Of a stretch of 64,000 nt of DNA, positions 1-9,811 are shown piece by piece. Position numbers and translations under genes: made by a program. Source of the stretch: an uncultured Erythrobacter sp. (GTDB lineage: Bacteria > Pseudomonadota > Alphaproteobacteria > Sphingomonadales > Sphingomonadaceae); assembly GCA_947502815.1 (NCBI GenBank), contig CANNBH010000001.1, positions 2,576,818 through 2,640,817 on the forward strand. Direction: 5' to 3'. The notes under the pieces are model-generated. The model did no database searches, was not told where the DNA came from, and saw only the letters and a program-made list of their open reading frames with translations. Position 1 is the first letter of the stretch. Each line of letters opens with the position of its first letter.

Positions 1-450
1 CCCGGAAATGGCAACGGGAATGGCAACGGGAACGGCAACGGCAACGGCAACAATGCAAGTGGCGGCGACGCTGCGCCAATTTCAGATGGCAACAGCGGCA
101 GCCGCTTTAGTCTGATCCAAGGTATTATCGCCGCCCTGATCGACCGCTTGGTCAACAGCGATTTTGGCGTTGATGATGACGAGATGGATCGCAGTGGTAG
201 CAGCGACGAAAGCGACGATGAAGACGACGACGATGATCGTGATGACAATCGCTCCAATGGCGGCGTGAAATTCGCAAGCTTCGATCCAGACATTTCTGGC
301 AATGGCGGCGGATATGTTGGCGGTATCAACAACGATGTGGGCACCGTGCAAGACAGCGGCGCAGCCGGTATCGTCGATCGGTTTGAAGACACCCGCTATC
401 GGGAAGACCGGATCAGAGGCGAAGACCGCATCAGGGATGAACTGCCTTAA
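1..450 (+). CDS. C-terminal part of a Gly-Asn and Asp-rich protein (5' end outside window)
   Basis: The reading frame is open from the first base and stops at 448-450, so only the last 149 residues are visible. It begins with eight Gly-Asn pairs, has a short hydrophobic or amphipathic stretch (residues about 38-49), then a very acidic Asp/Ser run and a C-terminus with repeated R-E-D-R-I-R pairs. No catalytic motif is visible. It ends 12 bases before the CHASE2-EAL gene and is probably co-transcribed with it. I suspect an exported or surface protein, since genes before CHASE2 proteins in related bacteria often encode FecR-domain proteins, but the diagnostic part lies outside the window. Confidence 0.7.
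   Translation, partial: PGNGNGNGNGNGNGNGNNASGGDAAPISDGNSGSRFSLIQGIIAALIDRLVNSDFGVDDDEMDRSGSSDESDDEDDDDDRDDNRSNGGVKFASFDPDISGNGGGYVGGINNDVGTVQDSGAAGIVDRFEDTRYREDRIRGEDRIRDELP
4..51 (+). repeat. Hexanucleotide repeat coding for Gly-Asn pairs
   Basis: Eight consecutive 6-base units of the form ggN-aaY encode Gly-Asn dipeptides. The last three copies are identical (ggcaac). The array may begin before the window. Such arrays can change length by slippage, which here would keep the reading frame. Confidence 0.85.
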
Positions 451-462
451 TCGGCAGCATGC

Positions 463-2775
463 ATGTTCAAGAAACTACCATCCATTCTCTTTCGAGGGAC
501 AGTGGCGCGAATATGCATTGCCTGCGTTCTGGCGCTTTCCATTGCGTTTGCCGCTGGCACTGGGGCTTTTCAACCGGTTGAAAACAGCCTGCGAGTGGCA
601 GGGTTTGAGTTTTCCAAAAAGCCAGCAAGCGGCCAAATTCACGTCGTTGAAATGGACGCCGCCAGTTTGGAAGCGATCCAGCAATGGCCTTGGTCGCGCA
701 CTCACTATGCCGCAGTGGTGGCGCAGCTTGATGCCGCAGGCGTCCGTTCAATCGGCTTCGACGTTGATTTTTCCAGCGCCTCCAATGCCGCAGCGGATAA
801 GGAACTTGCCGAGGCCTTATCCCAGGCCAACGCGCCAATAGTACTCCCAACTTTCGCACAATCAGAGAGTTTTCGCAGCGAACGCATGTTGGACGTGCTT
901 CCCATCGCGCCTCTGCGTGAGCATACCCAGATGGGTTCCGTTTCAATAGTTCCCGATCCCGATGGGTTCGTCCGCCGGATGCCGCTGGGTACCATTACAA
1001 GCGGCACACCGCGACCATCGCTTTCCGCATATTTCGCAGGGAAAGCTGGGATTGTAGGAGAGAGTTTTCCGATCGATTTCGCCATTGATGCAGGCAGCGT
1101 CCCTCGCCACAGCTTCATCGATATCGAACGCGGCGATTTCAATCCGGCGCAATTCCGCGGAAAGGACGTCTTGATCGGCGCAACCGCGGTTGAAATGGGG
1201 GACCGTTACGCTGTCCCGCGTTACGGCGTGATACCGGGAGTGATCGTTCAGGCGCTGGCAACGGAAACCTTGATTGCCGGACAACCGGTTTATGGTTCGT
1301 GGGAACTGCCGCTTCTGCTCGCTGCGCTCTTCGCAGCCGTCATCTTCGGTTCGCCAACATATCTAAACAGCGTTCTGCGCATGGCCGGTTTTGCCGTCAC
1401 TATGGTGGCGCTGTCCCATTACAGTTACACCGCGTTCCATACATGGTTCGACATTGTTCCGGCGCTCACTCTCATAATCACCTCTGCCATCATGCGGAAC
1501 GTTTTGCTGGGCAGACGACAATATTTAAAGAGCCAGAGACGAGATCGTGAGACTGGCCTGCCCAACGCTATCGCTTTGCGCGCGCACATTGATAGAGCCC
1601 ATCCCGAATATGTTGTGGCAGCGATGCTTGATGAGTTTGACACTCTCAAGGCGGTGCTCAGCGCCGAAGATTTGCCGGTCTTGTTGCGCCGATTGACGGA
1701 TCGCTTGAAGCTTGCAGCGGACAAGCAATTGGTGTGCCGTACAGATGATCGTATGCTCGCATGGAGCACCCCGTCGCAATTGTTCGAAGTTGAGGAGCAG
1801 CTGGCGAGCTTGCGCGCTCTTATGCTCAGCCCGATCGAAATTGGCGGTCGGCGCTTTGATGTCCCGCTGACATTTGGTGTGGCCGATGCGCGGCATGATC
1901 GCGCCATCGCCAACGCCGCCCATGCGGCCAACGCGGCGCACCGCGCAGGGGACAAATGGCAGTTGCACGAGGCGGATCGCAGCCAGCATCTTGAACAGCA
2001 GGTTTCGTTGATGGGCGAGTTGGATGAAAGCCTGCGCGATGGGCACGTCAAAGTGTATTATCAGCCGAAACTGGACCTAAAATCGGGCCAGATTACCAAG
2101 ACAGAGGCGCTGGTGCGCTGGGATCACCCGCAAAAAGGGATGCTCCCACCTGACAGTTTTATCCCGCTTGCCGAAGAGAGTGGGCGGATCGAAGATTTGA
2201 CGATCTTTGTCCTCCAGCAGGCGATTGCAGACATGGAAATTTGGGCGACCAAAGGCATGTCCATCGGCACCGCGGTCAATGTTTCGGCGCGCTTGCTAAC
2301 GTCGCGATCCTTTGTTGACCGCGCATTGGCTCTGATTGATGCGATGAAAGTGCCGGTGGAGCAATTGTTATTCGAAGTCACTGAATCGGCCGAGTTGGCG
2401 GATTGGGACGCCTCTATCGAAACGCTGCAAAAATTGCGCGCGCGCGGCATTGCAATTTCCATGGACGATTACGGCACAGGCCAATCCACACTCAGCTATC
2501 TCAAAGCGCTGCCTTTGTCCGAATTAAAGATTGACCGCAGTTTTGTGCAGCATGCCCATATCGACCGCGGCGACGCAATGCTGGTTCGCTCCACGGTGCA
2601 ATTGGCGCACGAATTGGGCCTGAAAGTGGTGGCAGAAGGGGTCGAGGATGCGGAATGCCTCGCTTTCCTAAAAACGATCGATTGCGACTATGCACAGGGT
2701 TACTTTGTGGCCAGGCCGATGGTCGCAAATGAATTGGTCGCAATGGTCACTGATCCTGCGCGGATCGCCGCGTAA
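463..2775 (+). CDS. CHASE2 sensor with degenerate GGDEF and intact EAL domain (c-di-GMP phosphodiesterase)
   Basis: This 770-residue membrane protein probably hydrolyses cyclic di-GMP in response to an extracytoplasmic signal. An N-terminal helix is followed by a CHASE2 sensor (about 30-280) and several membrane helices (about 285-350). Next comes a GGDEF-like region (about 358-505) in which the signature loop reads RTDDRMLAW, so cyclase activity is unlikely. The EAL domain is complete: TEAL at 547-550, NVSAR, FEVTES, MDDYGTG at 667-673, LKIDRSFV, AEGVE at 724-728 and AQGY. It lies 12 bases after the Asp-rich gene. The cytoplasmic output should be phosphodiesterase activity, with the GGDEF remnant perhaps acting as an allosteric site. 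Confidence 0.9.
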   Translation: MFKKLPSILFRGTVARICIACVLALSIAFAAGTGAFQPVENSLRVAGFEFSKKPASGQIHVVEMDAASLEAIQQWPWSRTHYAAVVAQLDAAGVRSIGFDVDFSSASNAAADKELAEALSQANAPIVLPTFAQSESFRSERMLDVLPIAPLREHTQMGSVSIVPDPDGFVRRMPLGTITSGTPRPSLSAYFAGKAGIVGESFPIDFAIDAGSVPRHSFIDIERGDFNPAQFRGKDVLIGATAVEMGDRYAVPRYGVIPGVIVQALATETLIAGQPVYGSWELPLLLAALFAAVIFGSPTYLNSVLRMAGFAVTMVALSHYSYTAFHTWFDIVPALTLIITSAIMRNVLLGRRQYLKSQRRDRETGLPNAIALRAHIDRAHPEYVVAAMLDEFDTLKAVLSAEDLPVLLRRLTDRLKLAADKQLVCRTDDRMLAWSTPSQLFEVEEQLASLRALMLSPIEIGGRRFDVPLTFGVADARHDRAIANAAHAANAAHRAGDKWQLHEADRSQHLEQQVSLMGELDESLRDGHVKVYYQPKLDLKSGQITKTEALVRWDHPQKGMLPPDSFIPLAEESGRIEDLTIFVLQQAIADMEIWATKGMSIGTAVNVSARLLTSRSFVDRALALIDAMKVPVEQLLFEVTESAELADWDASIETLQKLRARGIAISMDDYGTGQSTLSYLKALPLSELKIDRSFVQHAHIDRGDAMLVRSTVQLAHELGLKVVAEGVEDAECLAFLKTIDCDYAQGYFVARPMVANELVAMVTDPARIAA

Positions 2776-2843
2776 CGTCCTTGAGGCTCTTGCTAGGCCA
2801 TGGTGTGGCTATCGAAGCGAACCGCCGATGCAAAAGATAACCT

Positions 2844-3521
2844 CTAAACCTGTCCCCACATTCGCAGCAGGTTGGCTATTGTCTTGTCCAAGGTGAGCAG
2901 CTCCGCCGCATCGCTGGAAAGCTTTGACCGCAAAGTGGCGCGCAGATTTTCAAGGTCGAACAGCATCTCTCGCTGGAATGGATCGCGAATTTGGCTTTCA
3001 ATCCAGCCGACGCAAACTATCCGCGCACCGCTAGTCACCGGACGCACCTCATGGATACTGGTTGAAGGGTAGAGGACCAGTTCACCCGCGCCGCCTTTGA
3101 TGGACTGTGTCATCCCCGCATTATGGACGACCAATTCACCGCCTTCATATTGATCGGGCGGCGTCAGAAACAATGTGAAGGAGATATCGCTGCGCATCCG
3201 CGCGTCTCCTGACCCCATCACGGCGTTGTCGACATGCGCGCCGTAGTGCCCGCCGGGCCCGGTTTTTGCGATCATTAACGCTGAAATCCTACGCGGCCTC
3301 GCGGCTGCTTTCACGACAGGGTTTTCGGAGATTATGGGCGCAAGTGCATCACGCATCGCTTTACCCGCAGAGTCGGTCATCGCCGCCTGCTCATTCCGCT
3401 TTACCTCGCGCGCGCTGGCGCCAGCAGTCACCCGCCCATCCTGCCACGTCAGCGCAGAAAGGCCGCTTTGCAGGGATGCGAGCGTTTTCTCGTCCTGAAT
3501 GGCTGCAATATTCAAAATCAT
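2844..3521 (-). CDS. Fe(II)/2-oxoglutarate dioxygenase, PKHD-type hydroxylase
   Basis: This 225-residue protein matches the PiuC/YbiX type of PKHD hydroxylases. The metal site is visible as HVD (within YGAHVDNAVM) and a distal histidine in STSIHEVRP. The following Arg in GARIVCVGW would bind 2-oxoglutarate. The length equals that of the family. The substrate is not known; many relatives sit near iron-uptake genes, but no receptor is adjacent here. It is convergent with the CHASE2-EAL gene and divergent from the lipoprotein gene at 3603. Confidence 0.9.
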   Translation of the reverse strand: MILNIAAIQDEKTLASLQSGLSALTWQDGRVTAGASAREVKRNEQAAMTDSAGKAMRDALAPIISENPVVKAAARPRRISALMIAKTGPGGHYGAHVDNAVMGSGDARMRSDISFTLFLTPPDQYEGGELVVHNAGMTQSIKGGAGELVLYPSTSIHEVRPVTSGARIVCVGWIESQIRDPFQREMLFDLENLRATLRSKLSSDAAELLTLDKTIANLLRMWGQV

Positions 3522-3602
3522 GTCGCGCCTCTGATCATTATTGGCATAGTCCCCAGACGCAGTTAAAGATTGCGCGCAAACACTATCTGCGGAGCGAACG
3601 AA

Positions 3603-4379
3603 ATGAAAGTGGAGTTGAAGACATGGGCAGGCTTGGGCCTCGCAACGGCGCTTGCTGGAGCGGGACTGGCTGGATGCTCAGGTGAGGCAGGCGAAGCCGG
3701 CGAGAACGGTGAGGCCGCGCAAACCGCGAGCGCTGGAGAGATGGGCGAAGGCGGTGAAGCAGGCGAGTCTGGTGAGGGCGGCGAAAGCGGCGAAGCCGGC
3801 GCGCTTTCGGTTGAACAGCGCCTTGTATTTATGGCGGGCCATGTCGAAGCCGGTCTTGCCCTGTACCGCGCCGGTGAAAGCGAAATGGCCGCGCCACATT
3901 TGATGCACCCCGTGTCGGAAACTCACGCTGGCGAGCGCGCCGGACTTGACGCGCTGGGTTTTGATCCCGCTCCGTTTGAGAGCGTTTCAGCAGCGTTAGA
4001 AGCCGGACAAGGCGCCCGCGAAATCGAACCGCAATTGGCAGCAGCCGAAGCAAACCTTGCCGCGATGCGAGCAGCGGCGGATGCCGACGGGGTTACGCAA
4101 ATTCGGTTCCTGATGGACACCGCGGTCGCGGAATACACGGTCGCCATCACCGAAGGCGCGGTCACCGACCCAGCCGAATATCAGGATGCATGGGGCTTTG
4201 TTAAAGTCGCGCGTGACATTGCCGAAACGCTCGACGCGCCAAAGGCCGATGCCATTCGCGAAACCTTGGATGAAATGCTCGCTTTGTGGCCTAACGATGC
4301 ACCGATCGCGCCCGATGCGCCTGCGGAACCGGGACAGATTTCTGCGCTCGCTTCCCGCGTGATGCTGGACCTGCCATAA
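3603..4379 (+). CDS. Lipoprotein with Gly-Glu-Ala repeats, function unknown
   Basis: The 258-residue product starts with a lipoprotein signal ending in a lipobox (GLAGC), so it should be anchored in a membrane. The ATG at 3603 follows a GGAG at 3591-3594; an upstream in-frame TTG at 3570 has no such site. After the cysteine comes a collagen-like low-complexity stretch of G-E-A/G-E-S/G-E-G triplets (about 50 residues), then an Ala/Glu-rich helical domain with conserved-looking histidines (AGHVEAG, APHLMHPV, ETHAGE). I do not recognise the family. The histidine and acidic content could suit metal binding, but that is a guess. Confidence 0.75.
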   Translation: MKVELKTWAGLGLATALAGAGLAGCSGEAGEAGENGEAAQTASAGEMGEGGEAGESGEGGESGEAGALSVEQRLVFMAGHVEAGLALYRAGESEMAAPHLMHPVSETHAGERAGLDALGFDPAPFESVSAALEAGQGAREIEPQLAAAEANLAAMRAAADADGVTQIRFLMDTAVAEYTVAITEGAVTDPAEYQDAWGFVKVARDIAETLDAPKADAIRETLDEMLALWPNDAPIAPDAPAEPGQISALASRVMLDLP

Positions 4380-4507
4380 ATGCGCACAGCACAGGCGTGA
4401 ATTGGGCGCATTTCCCCGCGCAAGCAACGCCAATCGCGGGCCGCGAACGCGCTGCCGTATCGATCCACTCTTTCAATCAATTGGCGAAGGGGGCATAGGC
4501 CGCAGCC

Positions 4508-6019
4508 ATGCATGATATCCGGCTAATCAGAGACGACCCCGATGGGTTTGATAAAGGTCTGGCGCGGCGTGGGCTTGGCCCTGTTGCGCAAGACATTCTC
4601 GCTCTTGATACAGAGCGACGCGCGCTAACGACACAGGTGCAAGAGGCACAAAGCCGCCGCAACGAAGCATCCAAAGCCATCGGCAAAGCGATGGGCCAAG
4701 GCGACAAGGATACAGCCGAGGCGTTGAAGGCAGAGGTTGCTGAACTGAAGCAGTCTATGCCTCAAATGGAGGAGCAAGACCGCGCGCTCGCCAAGAAATT
4801 AGAAGATGCGTTGGCGGTGATCCCCAACCTGCCCGCCGATGATGTGCCGCAGGGCGCGGACGAAGACGACAATGTCGAAGTTGCGCTTTGGGGGGATAAG
4901 CCGAGCTTTGACTTCGACCCGAAAGAACACGCCGACCTCGGTCCGGCATTGGGCATGGATTTTGAGACCGGCACGAAACTGTCGGGCGCGCGCTTCACCT
5001 TCCTGCGCGGCGATATGGCGCGGCTGCACCGGGCGCTTGGCCAATGGATGCTCGACCAGCAGACCCGCGAAAACGGCTACACCGAATGCGCCCCGCCCGT
5101 GCTGGTCCGCGATGAGGCCATGTATGGGACGGACAAGCTGCCTAAGTTTGCAGAGGATAGTTTTCAGACATCGGTCGGCTTCGACCAGCCAAACTTCGAC
5201 ACATGGCGTGGAGGTCAGTTAGTCAATTCGGTGTTCTCTGATCACTCGACGCTTTCAGAAGCGATAAGGCAATCCAAAGACGATGGAAAAGCTGTAACCA
5301 AGTATTGGAACGGTGCCGTCAAAAGACTGTTCGAGCAGTTGGGCTTAGAAGAAATGGTAGGAAGCTTTTCGGATGAGCCGCTTTTCTTGGAGCATGACCC
5401 TCAGCGGCGGCGCTGGCTCATCCCTACCGCCGAAGTCTCGCTCACTGCATCCGTCATGGGCGACATCTTGCCTGACACAAAACTGCCCATGCGCATGACT
5501 GCGCTTACCCAGTGTTTCCGCTCCGAAGCAGGCTCCGCAGGCAAGGACACACGCGGGTTTATCCGTCAGCACCAGTTTGAAAAATGCGAGTTGGTCAGCG
5601 TCACCCGCCCCGAAGATTCCGAAGTCGAGCACGAGCGCATGACCGCCGCTGCCGAAGGCATTTTGCAAGCGCTCGGCCTTGCCTATCGCAAGGTGCTGCT
5701 GTGCACGGGCGATATGGGTTTTGGCGCGCGCAAGACCTATGACCTCGAAGTCTGGTTGCCCGGACAAGGCGCCTATCGTGAGATCAGCTCGTGCTCCAAC
5801 ACCGGCGATTTCCAAGCCCGCCGGATGAAAACCCGCTTCAAACGCGAAGGCGAGAAGAAGACCGAATTCGTGCACACGCTCAACGGCTCTGGCCTTGCGG
5901 TGGGCCGCACACTGGTGGCGGTGATTGAAAACTACCAGCAGGCCGATGGCTCCGTTGTCGTGCCAGACGTCCTTGGCCCCTATATGGGCGGCGTGACCAA
6001 GCTGGAGCCGGCCGCTTAA
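4508..6019 (+). CDS. serS: Seryl-tRNA synthetase with a large internal insertion
   Basis: SerRS charges tRNA-Ser in the cytoplasm. The N-terminal coiled-coil arm (about 30-100) and the class II core are clear: motif 2 ([23 protein letters not shown]), motif 3 ([13 protein letters not shown]) and the C-terminal [13 protein letters not shown]. The length is 503 residues where 420-430 is usual. The excess is one block, residues about 222-299 (bases 5171-5404), placed between [11 protein letters not shown] and [10 protein letters not shown], which are normally only a few residues apart. The stop codon shares one base with the surE start (TAATG), so the two are translationally coupled. Confidence 0.95.
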   Translation: MHDIRLIRDDPDGFDKGLARRGLGPVAQDILALDTERRALTTQVQEAQSRRNEASKAIGKAMGQGDKDTAEALKAEVAELKQSMPQMEEQDRALAKKLEDALAVIPNLPADDVPQGADEDDNVEVALWGDKPSFDFDPKEHADLGPALGMDFETGTKLSGARFTFLRGDMARLHRALGQWMLDQQTRENGYTECAPPVLVRDEAMYGTDKLPKFAEDSFQTSVGFDQPNFDTWRGGQLVNSVFSDHSTLSEAIRQSKDDGKAVTKYWNGAVKRLFEQLGLEEMVGSFSDEPLFLEHDPQRRRWLIPTAEVSLTASVMGDILPDTKLPMRMTALTQCFRSEAGSAGKDTRGFIRQHQFEKCELVSVTRPEDSEVEHERMTAAAEGILQALGLAYRKVLLCTGDMGFGARKTYDLEVWLPGQGAYREISSCSNTGDFQARRMKTRFKREGEKKTEFVHTLNGSGLAVGRTLVAVIENYQQADGSVVVPDVLGPYMGGVTKLEPAA

Positions 6020-6789
6020 TGCGCATTCTCATCACCAATGACGACGGCATTCACGCGCCGGGCCTGACCGTGCTCGAAGAGATTGCGCGCGAATTTTCCG
6101 ACGACATTTGGGTGTGCGCCCCATCGGAAGAACAATCGGGCGCGGGTCATTCTTTGACGCTAAATCGCCCCGTGCGTCTTCAACAATTTGGTGAGCGGCG
6201 ATTTGCAGTCACCGGCACCCCGACCGACAGCGTGATGATGTCCTTGCGCGAAGTGCTAGACACCCCGCCCGACCTCATCCTTTCCGGCGTTAACCGCGGG
6301 GCCAATCTGGGCGATGACATCACCTATTCGGGCACCGTTTCCGCCGCCATCGAAGGGGCCTTGGCTGGTATCCGTTCGATCGCCTTCAGCCAGGTTTACA
6401 GCCGTGAAACCGCAGGAACGGACGCCGAATTCGCGGCCGCCCGCGCTTGGGGGGCAAAGGTGATAAAGCCCTTGATCGATGTGCCGTTTTCGCCGCGCAC
6501 TTTGGTCAATGTCAACTTCCCTCCGCTTGCCGCCGACGCCGTCAAAGGCATTCGCATCGTTCGTCAGGGCTTCCATGACTATGCCCGAGGCTCCATCGTC
6601 GAAGGCAAAGACCCGCGCGGCCAACGCTATTTCTGGTTCGGCCTGCACCCGATTGAGCACACACTCGACCACGGCACCGATTTGGAAGCCATTGACGATG
6701 GCTACATTGCGGTCACACCGTTGCAGCTCGACCTTACCCATTATGCCAGCATCGATACGTTGGCCCAGCGGTTTGTGGATGCGGAGTAA
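6019..6789 (+). CDS. surE: 5'/3'-nucleotidase SurE
   Basis: SurE is a metal-dependent nucleoside monophosphate phosphatase used in stress survival. The 256-residue protein begins [15 protein letters not shown], which holds the two metal-binding aspartates, and contains SGVNRGANLGDDITYSGTV, a hallmark of the family. Its ATG overlaps the serS stop. The serS-surE pairing is common in alphaproteobacteria, often followed by pcm; here the next gene is an ion channel instead. Confidence 0.97.
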   Translation: MRILITNDDGIHAPGLTVLEEIAREFSDDIWVCAPSEEQSGAGHSLTLNRPVRLQQFGERRFAVTGTPTDSVMMSLREVLDTPPDLILSGVNRGANLGDDITYSGTVSAAIEGALAGIRSIAFSQVYSRETAGTDAEFAAARAWGAKVIKPLIDVPFSPRTLVNVNFPPLAADAVKGIRIVRQGFHDYARGSIVEGKDPRGQRYFWFGLHPIEHTLDHGTDLEAIDDGYIAVTPLQLDLTHYASIDTLAQRFVDAE

Positions 6790-6798
6790 GCGATAGAA

Positions 6799-7890
6799 AT
6801 GGCAAAACGCGAAACCGATCAAATATACAAAACCAAGACGGGTAAGACGACCGCTGCGCGCAAATTTAAGCCGCTGCGCCGTGCGGTAAGACTGCCGGTT
6901 TGGGGCGACCTTTCTATCCGTTTGGGCGCCGCGCTTTTCCTGATTTCGATCGTGGTCCTGATCCACTGGTTCGACCGCGATGGACTGGTCGACAATGTCG
7001 ATGGCGAGGTCAGCTTCCTCGACATCGTCTATTTTACCATGATCTCTATCACCACGACCGGATTTGGCGACATCGCCCCGGTTTCCGACAAGGCGCGGTT
7101 GGTCGAAGCCGTGATCGTCACGCCGATCCGGTTTGCGGTATTTTTCATATTCGTAGGCACGGCCTATAATTTCATCATCAAACGCAGCTGGGAGAAGTGG
7201 CGTATGGCTCGTATTCAAGACAAGCTTTCGGGTCACGTCGTCGTGCTCGGCTATGGCATTTCGGGATCACAGAGTGTCGAGGAACTGATTGAGCGCGGCA
7301 CTGATGCCAGCCAGATCGTGGTGGTCGACCCAAGCGAAGAGCGGCTTGCCTCAGCTGAGAAACTGGGCGTCAATGTATTGTGCGCCGACGCGACCCGTGA
7401 TGAGACATTGAAGGCCGTTCGCATTCAAGAGGCGCAAACCGTGCTCGTTTCGGCCGGGCGCGATGACACATCGATCCTGATTGTGCTGACAGTCCGGCAC
7501 CTCGCGCCCAAGGTTCCGATCAGCGTGGTCGTTCGCGCGGATGACAACGAATTGCTCGCCCGCCAAGCAGGCGCCAACAATGTCATCAATCCTGTGCGCT
7601 TTACCGGTCTGCTTCTCGCAGGCAGCGCAAAGGGTGCGCATATTGCCGATTATTTGGCAGATCTCGCCTCTGTCACTGGCCGGGTTCAGTTGGTTGAACG
7701 GGTTGTGAAAGAGGAAGAATGCGGATCATCCATCTCTGACCTAACCAGCGGCGGCCGCGGCCTGCGCATTTACCGCAATGGCCGTGCCATCGGATATTGG
7801 GAAGAGGAGTGCAACAATCTCCAGCCCGGCGATGTGATCGTCGAGATTGTCCCAACAGAGAACGGCACAACCGGCGGCGATGGGCACTGA
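6799..7890 (+). CDS. RCK-domain potassium channel (Kch/TrkA-N type)
   Basis: The 363-residue inner-membrane protein has two transmembrane helices (about 38-55 and 108-125) flanking a pore loop TTTGFGD, the potassium selectivity filter. A Rossmann RCK domain follows (HVVVLGYGISGSQ, then VVVDPSEERL), with a C-terminal RCK_C/TrkA_C part. This is the layout of two-helix ligand-gated channels such as MthK rather than a Trk transporter subunit. It starts 9 bases after surE and is probably in the same operon. NAD(H) or divalent-cation binding to RCK is the usual control. Confidence 0.9.
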   Translation: MAKRETDQIYKTKTGKTTAARKFKPLRRAVRLPVWGDLSIRLGAALFLISIVVLIHWFDRDGLVDNVDGEVSFLDIVYFTMISITTTGFGDIAPVSDKARLVEAVIVTPIRFAVFFIFVGTAYNFIIKRSWEKWRMARIQDKLSGHVVVLGYGISGSQSVEELIERGTDASQIVVVDPSEERLASAEKLGVNVLCADATRDETLKAVRIQEAQTVLVSAGRDDTSILIVLTVRHLAPKVPISVVVRADDNELLARQAGANNVINPVRFTGLLLAGSAKGAHIADYLADLASVTGRVQLVERVVKEEECGSSISDLTSGGRGLRIYRNGRAIGYWEEECNNLQPGDVIVEIVPTENGTTGGDGH

Positions 7891-7936
7891 TTGAGCCTTA
7901 GCGCCCATCATCCGCCAATTCGATTCGCTTAGACGG

Positions 7937-8356
7937 CTAGGGCAAATATGCGTGCACCAAGCCCATGGCGATATAGAACAACAGCCAATAGCCCGCGTCG
8001 ATGAAGAACAGCGCCTTGCTCTTTTGGCTGAACAAGTAATTGGTGCCGATCGCTGGCACGATAAAGCCCAGCGCCACTCCGAACGAAGTCATGACCTTGG
8101 CGAACACAGAAAGCTCTGCGCCATAGCCGGCAAAACTTTGAAACGTGTGCGCCAATGTCCAGCTCGCCAGCAGTGAGAATGCAAAAGCGCCGCCATAGAT
8201 CAGGCCCATATTGCCTTCCTTGATCTGTTCTTCGCTAAGGCCGACGGCACCCATCCATTTCTTGCCCATCACTGGACCATACCAGATGCCGCCAACCACA
8301 AATCCAGCGGCAGCCGCCAGAACCACGCCTATCCAATTCACGTCAAACAAGTTCAT
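7937..8356 (-). CDS. DUF1761 family membrane protein
   Basis: This 139-residue protein has four predicted membrane helices and the family features WYGP ([14 protein letters not shown]) near the N-terminus and a central polar loop. The function of DUF1761 is unknown. It is convergent with the potassium channel and divergent from rimO, so it is a monocistronic unit. Confidence 0.85.
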   Translation of the reverse strand: MNLFDVNWIGVVLAAAAGFVVGGIWYGPVMGKKWMGAVGLSEEQIKEGNMGLIYGGAFAFSLLASWTLAHTFQSFAGYGAELSVFAKVMTSFGVALGFIVPAIGTNYLFSQKSKALFFIDAGYWLLFYIAMGLVHAYLP

Positions 8357-8434
8357 CGATCCCTCCCATTTTCACAACGAACGTCTGCTCCTTCTAGCGT
8401 AATTCGCCATAGAGGTGTAGAGCGCCGCCCAATC

Positions 8435-9811
8435 ATGAACACCACAACAACTCTCCCAGATGCAAAACGCGTCGGCATGGTATCGCTCGGTTGCCCAAAG
8501 GCGCTGGTTGATTCCGAACGCATTCTCACCCGCTTGCGCGCAGATGGATACGCCATGTCGCCCGACTATGCGGGCGCGGATGTGGTGCTGGTCAACACCT
8601 GCGGCTTCCTCGACAGCGCCAAGGAAGAGAGCCTCGCCGCGATCGGAGAAGCGATCAGCGAGAACGGCCGCGTCATCGTGACCGGTTGCATGGGCGAAGA
8701 GGCTGACGCAATCCGCGCCGCCCATCCCCAAGTGCTCGCCGTGACCGGCGCGCATCAGTATGAGCAGGTGGTGGACGCCGTCCACGAACACGCGCCGCCA
8801 TCGCAAGGTCCGTTCGTCGACCTGATCCCGCAGCCCGATATCAAGCTGACCCCGCGCCACTACAGCTATCTCAAGATCTCCGAAGGCTGTAATCACTCCT
8901 GCTCCTTCTGCATCATCCCTGATCTGCGCGGCAAGCTGGCCAGCCGCCGCATCGACGCCGTGCTGCGCGAGGCGGAGAAGCTGGTCGCTGCGGGCACCAA
9001 AGAGCTGCTCGTGATCAGCCAGGACACATCGGCTTACGGCGTCGACACCAAACACGAAGAGCGCGATTGGAAGGGCAATCCCGTCCGCGCTCACATGACC
9101 GATATGGCACGCGAGCTGGGCGGTTTGCGCACATCGGACGGCGCAGCACCTTGGGTGCGTCTGCACTATGTCTATCCCTACCCCCACGTCGATAAGGTCA
9201 TCCCGTTGATGGCCGAGGGGCTGCTGACGCCGTATCTCGACATTCCGTTTCAACACGCCGCACCGTCCGTGCTCAAACGCATGCGCCGCCCAGCGAACGA
9301 GGCGAAGGTGCTGGAGCGGCTGGAGAACTGGCGCGACATCTGTCCAGACATTGCCATCCGATCCAGCTTCGTCGTTGGCTTTCCGGGCGAGACTGAGGAT
9401 GACTTCCAATACCTCATCGACTGGCTCGAAGAAGCGCAACTCGACCGGGTTGGCGCGTTCCGGTTTGAGCCTGTCGAAGGGGCTAAGGCCAATGACCTGC
9501 CCGATCCCGTTCCCGAAGCCATCAAGGAAGAGCGTTACGCCCGCCTGATGGAAGTCACCGAACGCATCTCCGCTGCCAAGCTGACCGCCAAGGTTGGCCG
9601 CACCTTCCCCGTCATCATCGACGATGTGGGCGAAGCGGATGAAGACGGCGACATCGGCGCGACGGGCCGCAGCCAGGCCGACGCGCCTGAGATCGACGGA
9701 GCCGTCTATCTGCGCAATGTGCCCGCCACCCTTGCCGCAGGTGACATCGTCAATGCCGAGATCGAAGACGCCGACGCCCACGACCTGTTTGGCTTGATTA
9801 CAAGCGCTTAA
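8435..9811 (+). CDS. rimO: Ribosomal protein uS12 methylthiotransferase RimO
   Basis: RimO is a radical SAM enzyme that adds a methylthio group to an aspartate of ribosomal protein S12. All parts are present in 458 residues: the N-terminal UPF0004 domain with three Cys ([23 protein letters not shown]), the radical SAM cluster CNHSCSFC at 152-159, and a C-terminal TRAM domain. The sequence [14 protein letters not shown] distinguishes it from MiaB-type consensus. It stands alone, with 78 bases to the divergent DUF1761 gene. Confidence 0.97.
   Translation: MNTTTTLPDAKRVGMVSLGCPKALVDSERILTRLRADGYAMSPDYAGADVVLVNTCGFLDSAKEESLAAIGEAISENGRVIVTGCMGEEADAIRAAHPQVLAVTGAHQYEQVVDAVHEHAPPSQGPFVDLIPQPDIKLTPRHYSYLKISEGCNHSCSFCIIPDLRGKLASRRIDAVLREAEKLVAAGTKELLVISQDTSAYGVDTKHEERDWKGNPVRAHMTDMARELGGLRTSDGAAPWVRLHYVYPYPHVDKVIPLMAEGLLTPYLDIPFQHAAPSVLKRMRRPANEAKVLERLENWRDICPDIAIRSSFVVGFPGETEDDFQYLIDWLEEAQLDRVGAFRFEPVEGAKANDLPDPVPEAIKEERYARLMEVTERISAAKLTAKVGRTFPVIIDDVGEADEDGDIGATGRSQADAPEIDGAVYLRNVPATLAAGDIVNAEIEDADAHDLFGLITSA

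Noticed and set aside
5171..5404. Intein or group II intron in serS
   Set aside because: The insert is too short, keeps the frame, and lacks splicing residues (no Cys/Ser start with terminal His-Asn).
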